From Lachnospiraceae bacterium (GTDB taxonomy: Bacteria > Bacillota > Clostridia > Lachnospirales > Lachnospiraceae), in contig SVEO01000001.1 of the NCBI GenBank assembly GCA_015057275.1, positions 162,960 to 226,959 on the forward strand: a stretch of DNA of 64,000 bases, given 5' to 3'. This document shows, piece after piece, positions 19,598-26,714 of the stretch (its first letter is position 1; every line of letters starts with the position of its first letter). A model generated the notes under the pieces. The model worked only from the letters and a program-made list of their open reading frames with translations, was not told where the DNA came from and did no database searches. Both the position numbers and the translations under genes were made by a program.

Positions 19598-20173
19598 TTA
19601 CTGCAAATCCTTTCTGATTTCTTGCAAACATTTCTCAATACTCTCATTGTTGGAATAACGCTTCGGGATGCCACATTTTAAAATGTTTTCCTCGGAAAAA
19701 TCTGCCGCGTCCGCCAAAAATCTACGACAAAGCTCCGCGTACTTTGGCTGTGACTGCTTCCGTTCGCGCTCCACTGCGCGCGCCAGCCGCAAGCCGTCTT
19801 CCACCTCAATATAAATCGGCACTACCAGCTCCTGTCCATAGTATGAAACAACTTTTTCATAAGATTCAAGCGTGCCAATGTATAAATATTTCGCTGATGC
19901 GTCCTGCATCTGCCCATCATCAACAGTAAAATAATTCCAGATTCCGTGCACCGTGTTGTACGAGCGGCGCTCAATTACCTTGCCTTCACGCTCAAGGCAC
20001 AGCATCTCATCCTCGGTTACAAAAAAATATTCGCGGCCGTTCTGCTCATTCGCGCGCTGTGGTCTGGTCGAATAGCCGACGAGTTTTTTTAAGTTTAATG
20101 TTTCATCTTGCAGAAGCTTCTGGAAAATCGTATCTTTCCCGGAAGAACTCTTGCCCATCACAAAATAAATCAT
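19598..20173 (-). CDS. Guanylate kinase-like protein
   Basis: MIYFVMGKSSSGKDTIFQKLLQDETLNLKKLVGYSTRPQRANEQNGREYFFVTEDE; GK-fold P-loop and YSTRPxRxxExxGxEYFFV guanylate kinase motif. Confidence 0.85.
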   Translation of the reverse strand: MIYFVMGKSSSGKDTIFQKLLQDETLNLKKLVGYSTRPQRANEQNGREYFFVTEDEMLCLEREGKVIERRSYNTVHGIWNYFTVDDGQMQDASAKYLYIGTLESYEKVVSYYGQELVVPIYIEVEDGLRLARAVERERKQSQPKYAELCRRFLADAADFSEENILKCGIPKRYSNNESIEKCLQEIRKDLQ

Positions 20174-21819
20174 CTGCTCTTTTTCCTTTCCTCATCATCG
20201 CTCAAACATTTGATATAGATATCGCCGTTGGCCGTTCGGCAGCCGATTACCTCAAATCCACCTTTATAATAGGCAACCATCTCCTCGGCCATTTCCGGTG
20301 AAATAATTTCGCCCGGTGCCGCAATCGGTATTCCTGGTGGATACACGTAAATGAAATCGGCCGAAATGTATTCCTTTGCCCCAACCTGCGTTTCTTCCGG
20401 AAGCACTGCGCCGCCGTGCATTAACTTTTCTACCGGCAATTCGCATACTCGCTCCGGGTGTTCCCCAGCGAGCTTTTTCGCTTCACAAATCGGCATCTTT
20501 GCCTGTGTCTGCGGAAATTGTCTCTCATTTCTGAACTTTTCCATATTTATATTATCACACATTGCATCACACTGCGCAACCGCATCTGCAAATTTTTCCA
20601 AACCCTCCTCAGTGTCAAAGAATGAGGTCATGGCAATAATGTAATCCTGCGCCGCCATTTCCACTTCGATAGCAAAACGCTCGCGCAATAAATTGGCAAA
20701 TTCATAACCGCTTAAGTTTGTTCCTTTCGCAGAGATGACTATCTTGCCCTCATCGAGTGCCACCACACAATGTGTTTTCTGTAAATCTTCTTTCTGTATT
20801 AGATGCAACTTTTTATTTTCCGCAAGTCTATTTCTCGTCTTTGCAAGCAACTCTCTATATGTTTTAACCTGCTCACGCGCGTCCAAGCCACCAATTTTAT
20901 AGTCGCCAGAAAGCCAATGCATACACTGTGAAATGCTTTCCAGCAGCACATACGATGGGCTTGACGACTGATACACACCTAAATAATAATCGATGTGCTC
21001 CATCGAAACACGTCCGGATGATACTGCATCCTGACTCACATGCAAAATCGCTGTCTGCGTCAATGTTGGCATCGTCTTGTGTAAACTCTGAATTACAATA
21101 TCTGCGCCGCAATCAAGTGCCGATTTTGTCGCTTCACTTCCTCCCCCTCGCGGCTGTCCATCATTTCGTTCGTTATTCTCCTGCATGTTATCCCACAGAT
21201 TCATTGCCTTTAAGTGCGCGCCATGAGCCTCATCTACAATAAGCGGCACACCATATTCATGACAAATCGCTGCAATCCATGTAATATCAGAAATCATTCC
21301 CTCATACGTCGGAGATGTCACAAAAACCGCCCTCATTTTCTGTGTCGATGTCACATTTTGCATGTTATCTTCGCCAACTAACATTACATTTTTCTGCAAT
21401 TTCTCGCGAACTGCTGCCGGTTCGACACCACCCTGCATGCTCCACGCCCCAATTTCCTGCGGATAGACGTATTCCGCATGCAGCCCACGTAAATCAAGTG
21501 CATGATACGCCGACTTGTGACTGTTTCTTCCTATTAAAATCTTGCCGCCATACTCGACAGTAGCGCTAATCGCTGCCAGCACGCCACAGGAGCTGCCGTT
21601 TACAAGAAAACGACTATGGGCCGCACCGTAAATCTCTGCCGCACGTTCCATTTCCTCGCGCAGAACATCCTCCGCATGATGCAAATTGTCGAATCCATTA
21701 ATTTCCGTGATGTCATATGCATACAGATTGTCGGCGGTAAGCTGGCGTTTGTGCCCCGGCATGTGCATTGGATAACGATTTTTAGTTGTGTACTTTGCAA
21801 GTTTTTCGTGGAGATACAT
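20170..21819 (-). CDS. Aminotransferase-fold Orn/Lys/Arg decarboxylase (YaaO/SpeA family)
   Basis: MYLHEKLAKYTTKNRYPMHMPGHKRQ...FLVNGSSCGVLAAISA...PLIVDEAHGAHL...IVIQSLHKTMPTLTQTAILH (PLP Lys). Start at 21819 (SD AAAGGAAAG); the longer track ORF runs into tRNA-Lys. Confidence 0.9.
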   Translation of the reverse strand: MYLHEKLAKYTTKNRYPMHMPGHKRQLTADNLYAYDITEINGFDNLHHAEDVLREEMERAAEIYGAAHSRFLVNGSSCGVLAAISATVEYGGKILIGRNSHKSAYHALDLRGLHAEYVYPQEIGAWSMQGGVEPAAVREKLQKNVMLVGEDNMQNVTSTQKMRAVFVTSPTYEGMISDITWIAAICHEYGVPLIVDEAHGAHLKAMNLWDNMQENNERNDGQPRGGGSEATKSALDCGADIVIQSLHKTMPTLTQTAILHVSQDAVSSGRVSMEHIDYYLGVYQSSSPSYVLLESISQCMHWLSGDYKIGGLDAREQVKTYRELLAKTRNRLAENKKLHLIQKEDLQKTHCVVALDEGKIVISAKGTNLSGYEFANLLRERFAIEVEMAAQDYIIAMTSFFDTEEGLEKFADAVAQCDAMCDNINMEKFRNERQFPQTQAKMPICEAKKLAGEHPERVCELPVEKLMHGGAVLPEETQVGAKEYISADFIYVYPPGIPIAAPGEIISPEMAEEMVAYYKGGFEVIGCRTANGDIYIKCLSDDEERKKSR

Positions 21820-21933
21820 GTGAAAACACTTTCCTTTAAATATTTTTATACATGTATCCTCGAATTCATTTATGGTAATTGCAACTTTCGGAAATAAAAA
21901 ATAGCGGTCCAGCTTTCGCCAGACCGTCATTGC

Positions 21934-22006
21934 TGCGTCTTCAGGGGTTCGAACCCTGGACACCCTGATTAAGAGTCAGGTGCTCTACCAACTGAGCTAA
22001 AGGCGC
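21934..22006 (-). tRNA. tRNA-Lys (CTT), copy 1
   Basis: GCGCCTT TA GCTC...CCTGA CTCTTAA TCAGG...CAGGG TTCGAAC CCCTG AAGACGC A; anticodon CTT. Confidence 0.93.
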
Positions 22007-22095
22007 GTATATTGTTTGTCGCAAGAACCGTCCGAGGTTCATGTCATGAAAAAAGCGCCGTCCCCAGCAGAATTCTACCAAAAACAGTGCTTAAA

Positions 22096-22168
22096 TGCGT
22101 CTTCAGGGGTTCGAACCCTGGACACCCTGATTAAGAGTCAGGTGCTCTACCAACTGAGCTAAAGGCGC
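22096..22168 (-). tRNA. tRNA-Lys (CTT), copy 2 (identical)
   Basis: Same 73-nt sequence as 21934..22006. Confidence 0.93.
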
Positions 22169-22246
22169 ATATACTTGTTCTCATTTCTAAGAACAGTGCG
22201 ATTATATCTTCTGTTCTCAGAAAAGTCAAGCATTTTTTACAAATAA

Positions 22247-22426
22247 TTATAATTTTTTCTTTCTATGTTCGTAGGTTGATTTTTCGTCGCTACAGCAACG
22301 CGAATCCGTGTTGAGGAGCTTGAGCACTTCATCGAGCGAGCCTCGGATGCAGGAAATTTTTTTGCGCAACGAACGCTTGTCACATAAGATTTGCGAAATT
22401 TTGCTATTTAAGGAATGTTTTTTCAT
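22247..22426 (-). CDS. Candidate 59-aa small protein (not in ORF track)
   Basis: Reverse strand: MKKHSLNSKISQILCDKRSLRKKISCIRGSLDEVLKLLNTDSRCCSDEKSTYEHRKKKL*; possible SD AAGGG 7 nt upstream. Confidence 0.3.
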   Translation of the reverse strand: MKKHSLNSKISQILCDKRSLRKKISCIRGSLDEVLKLLNTDSRCCSDEKSTYEHRKKKL

Positions 22427-22494
22427 CGTTCTACCCTTGACGCATTCTTGCTATAGTATATCCGGCATTCGACGACTTATGCATGTCACATAAA

Positions 22495-23133
22495 TTATTT
22501 TGCAATCAATTTGTGAATCGGGTTGCCTTTCGCTGAGAATTTTTCCTCGTATTCGGTCATAATGTTACCCTTTGACAAATCCATGTCATGGTGGAGGTCA
22601 AATGTACAGGCAATCAATTCCCAGCCGGCCTGTGGAATCTGCCCAAGCGAGAAGTCAAACAAGTCACGATTATCGGTCTTGAATTCCACCCATCCGTCCT
22701 TTTTTAAAATTTGACGATATCTGGCAAAAAATTCTTTGCTTGTTAAACGGCGCTTAGCGTGACGGTCCTTTGGCCATGGGTCGGAAAAATTCAGATAAAT
22801 CCTGTCTACCTCCCCCAAGGCAAAAACGTCGGCAATATTTTCCGCATCCATGCGAATAAAGCAAAGGTTTGCAACCTCCTCTTCCTGTTCCAATTTTTCA
22901 AGAGCACGCACAAGCACACTGGAATATTTTTCAATTCCGATATAATTAAACTGGGGATTCTGCTTTGCCAGCTCGGTGATGAATTTTCCCTTGCCCATGC
23001 CGATTTCAATGCGAATCGGATGGTCGTTTGCAAAAAATTTGTGCCAATTTCCTTTATACTTTTCCGGTTCATTGACCGTAAATTCACTCTCTGCAATAGT
23101 CTCGCGAGACCCCGGTACATTTCTTAATCTCAT
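22495..23133 (-). CDS. trmB: tRNA (guanosine(46)-N7)-methyltransferase
   Basis: MRLRNVPGSRETIAESEF...IGMGKGKFITELAKQNPQFNYIGIEKYSSVLVRALEK...YLNFSDPWPKDRHAKRRLTS. Confidence 0.95.
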   Translation of the reverse strand: MRLRNVPGSRETIAESEFTVNEPEKYKGNWHKFFANDHPIRIEIGMGKGKFITELAKQNPQFNYIGIEKYSSVLVRALEKLEQEEEVANLCFIRMDAENIADVFALGEVDRIYLNFSDPWPKDRHAKRRLTSKEFFARYRQILKKDGWVEFKTDNRDLFDFSLGQIPQAGWELIACTFDLHHDMDLSKGNIMTEYEEKFSAKGNPIHKLIAK

Positions 23134-23234
23134 ATAGAAACCTTTCTGCCGCTTCAGCAACATATTTTATACACATCATCTTATCACAACTTGGTTAAAT
23201 GTTCAACTTCTTCCAATTTTTAATATTTTATGCT

Positions 23235-23263
23235 TGAAATAATATTGAATAACGTATATAATG
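23235..23263 (+). promoter_or_regulatory. sigma-A type promoter upstream of D,D-carboxypeptidase (TTGAAA-17-TATAAT)
   Basis: ttgaaa taatattgaataacgta tataat. Confidence 0.6.
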
Positions 23264-23350
23264 GTTTGTGTTGCGGCACATATTGTTTTTAGAAAATCTA
23301 TTTACTATATTTGCCCACCACTAAAATAATTTTGATAAGGAATTTTGATT

Positions 23351-24775
23351 ATGTTTTTTCGCCATAGATTGACCCATTTTATCTCGCTTTGTCTGGCAGT
23401 TTTGTTGCTGGCGACGACTCTTTGCCCACTGACAGTACTTGCGGAGCCTACTACACCAGAGGGAGTAACCGGCGATACCGGAACTTCCGCTGAGCCTAAT
23501 ACAGGCGAAATGACTCCTGCGCCGGAACTTGAGAGTGGTGTCGCTCTGCTGATGGATGCGGACAGCGGCATGGTATTGTATGAGAAAAATGGTTATGAAA
23601 AACATTATCCGGCCAGTCTCACAAAAATGATGACGGCAATTTTAGCGGTTGAGTATGCAGATATGACATCTTCTGTAACATTCTCCGAGACAGCGGTAGC
23701 ACTTGAGTACGGCGCATCCCATATTGGTGTAACTGCCGGCGAAGTTCTCTCTATGAACGATTGCATGTATGCTCTTCTTTTGGCTTCCGCAAATGAATGT
23801 GCCAACGGGATTGCCGAATCAATCAGTGGCTCCATTGCTGCGTTCGGCCAATTAATGACACAGCGCGCAGCCGCACTTGGCGCTTTAAATACAAATTTTA
23901 CAAACCCAAGCGGTCTTCACGATGATGCACATTATACGACTGCTTATGATATGGCGCTGATTGCGCGCGAGTTTTTAAACCACTCGGAATTATTAGAGAT
24001 TGAAACCGTACTCGATTACACAATTGGCGAAACAAATCTGGTCGATGAAACCCGCACATTCCAACAGAAACATAACATGGCTTATTCCGGTAACCAATAT
24101 TTTTATGAAGATGGTACATTTCTTGCTGGGAAAACCGGTTACACTGACGCTTCCGGCACTACGTTAGTGACGTGCGTGGAGAAAAACGATATGCGTCTGA
24201 TTGCGGTGCTGTTTCAGGCGAACGGTAAACATGCTTATGTGGATACGAGCACATTATTTAATTATGGATTTGAAAATTATGCAAACGTTGCGATGAATGA
24301 CCTTAAGTCGGTTTACGTGGACAAACAGGGGATTTTGGCTGCAGTTAAGTCAAAGTTTGGATTGATTGCCGATGATATTCACTATGATGAAACAACTGCC
24401 GCACTTTTACCGATTGATTATAACGCGGCTTACATCACGACAAACACACTTTTTGAGGAGACCTTAGATGAAAATTCCGGTCTCATTGGCACATTCTTGA
24501 TTCAATATAACCGTCAAATCGTGCAGAGCATTCCGCTCTATATTGATATAAAGGATGCCAAGCCGGTTGTTCCGGCAAATCAAATTGTGACGCAAAATAC
24601 AACCGCAAAGAAAAGTCCCGGCGTACCGACGGCACTCATTGTGGTACTGGTGATTGTAGTTATTTTCGGCATATGCATCGGCTTTTTACAGGCGCGTGCG
24701 ACTCGTCTGCGCAAGCAAAAACTTTCCCACAGAAGACAGCAGCGTTCCCGCATGGCCGTATCATATAAAAAATAA
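23351..24775 (+). CDS. D-alanyl-D-alanine carboxypeptidase (peptidase S11 family)
   Basis: Signal peptide; SxxK motif YPASLTKMMTAILA, SxN motif ASANECANG, KTG motif AGKTGYTDASGTTLV; C-terminal TM. Confidence 0.92.
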   Translation: MFFRHRLTHFISLCLAVLLLATTLCPLTVLAEPTTPEGVTGDTGTSAEPNTGEMTPAPELESGVALLMDADSGMVLYEKNGYEKHYPASLTKMMTAILAVEYADMTSSVTFSETAVALEYGASHIGVTAGEVLSMNDCMYALLLASANECANGIAESISGSIAAFGQLMTQRAAALGALNTNFTNPSGLHDDAHYTTAYDMALIAREFLNHSELLEIETVLDYTIGETNLVDETRTFQQKHNMAYSGNQYFYEDGTFLAGKTGYTDASGTTLVTCVEKNDMRLIAVLFQANGKHAYVDTSTLFNYGFENYANVAMNDLKSVYVDKQGILAAVKSKFGLIADDIHYDETTAALLPIDYNAAYITTNTLFEETLDENSGLIGTFLIQYNRQIVQSIPLYIDIKDAKPVVPANQIVTQNTTAKKSPGVPTALIVVLVIVVIFGICIGFLQARATRLRKQKLSHRRQQRSRMAVSYKK

Positions 24776-24795
24776 TTTTCCAAGGAGGATTTACT

Positions 24796-25533
24796 ATGAA
24801 TTGGGTTGCACCTATCAAGGACGAAAAGACTTTAGTTGAGTTCAGTGAAGCTCTTCGCAGCATCGACGTAAAATATTACATCATGTTTGAAATCGGTGTC
24901 GGCACCGGCATGCTGCTGATGGACATTTTAAAACTGAAGAATAAGGACGTAGCCGGCAAAAGCGAAATCAAGGCGCCAATCGGCACCAAAAGCATAGTTA
25001 CGACTTATAAATTATCGGCAGAATTGCAAAAAATCATCGCTGATTTTACCGAGGGCAAGGATCCGGAAGGTTATCTTCTGACCGGTTTTGCAGGTTCCGA
25101 TGCACCGCTTTCCCGCGAACAGGCTTACCGCGTATTCAAGCAGGCCGGTCGTCAGATTGGCATCGGTTCCATCGGTGCACAGACGATGCGTAAGACATTT
25201 GCATGGAAGTATTATAAGGAAACCGGCGATATTTATTATCTGCAGCAGCTCTTCAATCATGCCTCCCCATCCATCACCTATCGTTTCATTGGGGAGAAGC
25301 CGAACGTGCAGGTGGTGTTGAAGAAGATGACACCGGAAGAGAACGAGCGCAGCCGTTACTTATTGTACCTCGACGACAATGGGAAGAAACGTCTGACACA
25401 GGCGATTGATTTGCTCAGCGATATTCGCGATCGCTTTGACAGCCCGGCAAACAACGATGCTTTCTACGGTCGCGTGGATTGCTTGCTGGAAGAACTCGAC
25501 GAATTGCTTGAAAATTATAAAAATACAAAATAA
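24796..25533 (+). CDS. Tyrosine-recombinase/integrase-fold protein, likely catalytically degenerate
   Basis: GVGTGMLLMDILKLKNKDV (Arg-I region), IGAQTMRKTFAWKYY (Arg-II region), LQQLFNHASPSITYRFIG (His-III/Tyr region); SD aaggagga. Confidence 0.75.
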   Translation: MNWVAPIKDEKTLVEFSEALRSIDVKYYIMFEIGVGTGMLLMDILKLKNKDVAGKSEIKAPIGTKSIVTTYKLSAELQKIIADFTEGKDPEGYLLTGFAGSDAPLSREQAYRVFKQAGRQIGIGSIGAQTMRKTFAWKYYKETGDIYYLQQLFNHASPSITYRFIGEKPNVQVVLKKMTPEENERSRYLLYLDDNGKKRLTQAIDLLSDIRDRFDSPANNDAFYGRVDCLLEELDELLENYKNTK

Positions 25534-25538
25534 AACAA

Positions 25539-25565
25539 AACGGGTTTCGATATCAGAAACCCGTT
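25539..25565. terminator. Bidirectional terminator
   Basis: AACGGGTTTC-gatatca-GAAACCCGTT; overlaps 3' end of convergent exonuclease CDS. Confidence 0.65.
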
Positions 25566-26524
25566 TCTTGTTTACTACCCTTATGTCTTCGTAACTTACG
25601 TTTCTCTCGCAGTTGCTCCTGCTTTTCTTTAATCAGGTCAGCCTCTTTTCGGTCAATTAACTTCAATGTGCGGATGCCGTAGTAGCGACCGTCCGTAGTT
25701 TTGCGAATGCGGATTTTTCCTTTCAACCAGCCATGCTCGTTACAATATGAGACGGAATAGCAGGCTCTGGCGCCGTCGGAAAACCAACGAATTTTTCGCT
25801 TCGCATTCTTCTTGCACTTGTAGCAGCGCACCATTTGCATGCGGCGGTCTCGCATCAAAGCTTCTTTCGAATCGTACGGTTGTGAAATATCCTTACAATA
25901 TGTGTCAAAGACCAAATGTACTTCTTCCATTTTGCTCTGCGGCACGCGGAAGCAGTCCACGGAAACCTTGTCCTTTACTTTTGCGAAATCAATGTTCCGA
26001 ATCACTTCCGCAGTATAAATGGCATCAGCCTTCGCCCGGTGGTATTTCTCCAACTCAGCAATCTGCAAAAATTCTACGGCATATTTTAAATTGCGGCGGC
26101 TCTTTCCATCCTCGCAACTTAAACTGAACAATTTCTGCACATCGTAAAAATACAATGGGAACGGAAAGTAATTTTCAATTTTATAATACTGCATGTTGCG
26201 CTGTAGCTCCACAAGGTCGCCGCTGCCCCACGTACAGAACATATAATCCACACCGCACCATGCCAGAAATTCAGGAAATACCTGTGTAAAATATCTGCCT
26301 TTTTTCAAATCGCGCGATGAAATACCGGTGATTTCTTTGCAAATACGATGCATCTCGCGATATACTGTCGGTCGAATGATTTCACCGAAACTATCTATAA
26401 TTTCTAAATTTTCATTTAACTTAACGGCACCAATCTCAATCACTTCAAAAGGAAGTTCTTCTCGCTCATACTCCTTACCGTGCGGTGACTGGTTCCACTC
26501 CAAATCCAAAACAATGTAGTTCAT
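25553..26524 (-). CDS. 3'-5' exonuclease (DnaQ/ERI1-like, DEDD superfamily)
   Basis: MNYIVLDLEWNQSPHGKEYEREELPFEVIEIGAVKLNENLEIIDSFGEIIRP...HRAKADAIYTAEVI. Confidence 0.85.
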   Translation of the reverse strand: MNYIVLDLEWNQSPHGKEYEREELPFEVIEIGAVKLNENLEIIDSFGEIIRPTVYREMHRICKEITGISSRDLKKGRYFTQVFPEFLAWCGVDYMFCTWGSGDLVELQRNMQYYKIENYFPFPLYFYDVQKLFSLSCEDGKSRRNLKYAVEFLQIAELEKYHRAKADAIYTAEVIRNIDFAKVKDKVSVDCFRVPQSKMEEVHLVFDTYCKDISQPYDSKEALMRDRRMQMVRCYKCKKNAKRKIRWFSDGARACYSVSYCNEHGWLKGKIRIRKTTDGRYYGIRTLKLIDRKEADLIKEKQEQLREKRKLRRHKGSKQETGF

Positions 26525-26650
26525 TTTTTTATCCTACTGACTCTTTTTTCGCACAACATATCATAGCACTAATTATAGTTAAAAGCAAGGCTTCACATCA
26601 CACATTGTGGCATACGCGCAGTCGCAGACAGGCTGTCCCCTTTCACATGC

Positions 26651-26683
26651 AAAAATCCCGGCCACAATGCAGCCGGGATTTTT
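26651..26683 (-). terminator. Terminator downstream of CotH-like gene
   Basis: AAAAATCCCGGC-cacaatgca-GCCGGGATTTTT. Confidence 0.8.
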
Positions 26684-26714
26684 GTGTTCTTATGAAACTT
26701 TTTCCAATAATTCA

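Noticed and set aside
21820-21963. N-terminal extension of the decarboxylase ORF to 21963
   Set aside because: The extension reads into the tRNA-Lys gene; a good SD precedes ATG at 21819.
22308-22493. Plus-strand 61-aa ORF in the tRNA-Lys/trmB gap
   Set aside because: No convincing SD or family; antisense to the slightly more plausible 59-aa ORF.
24796-25533. Integrase as evidence of a prophage or integrative element
   Set aside because: Catalytic residues look lost, neighbours are housekeeping genes, and no att-like duplication was seen at the nearby tRNA genes.
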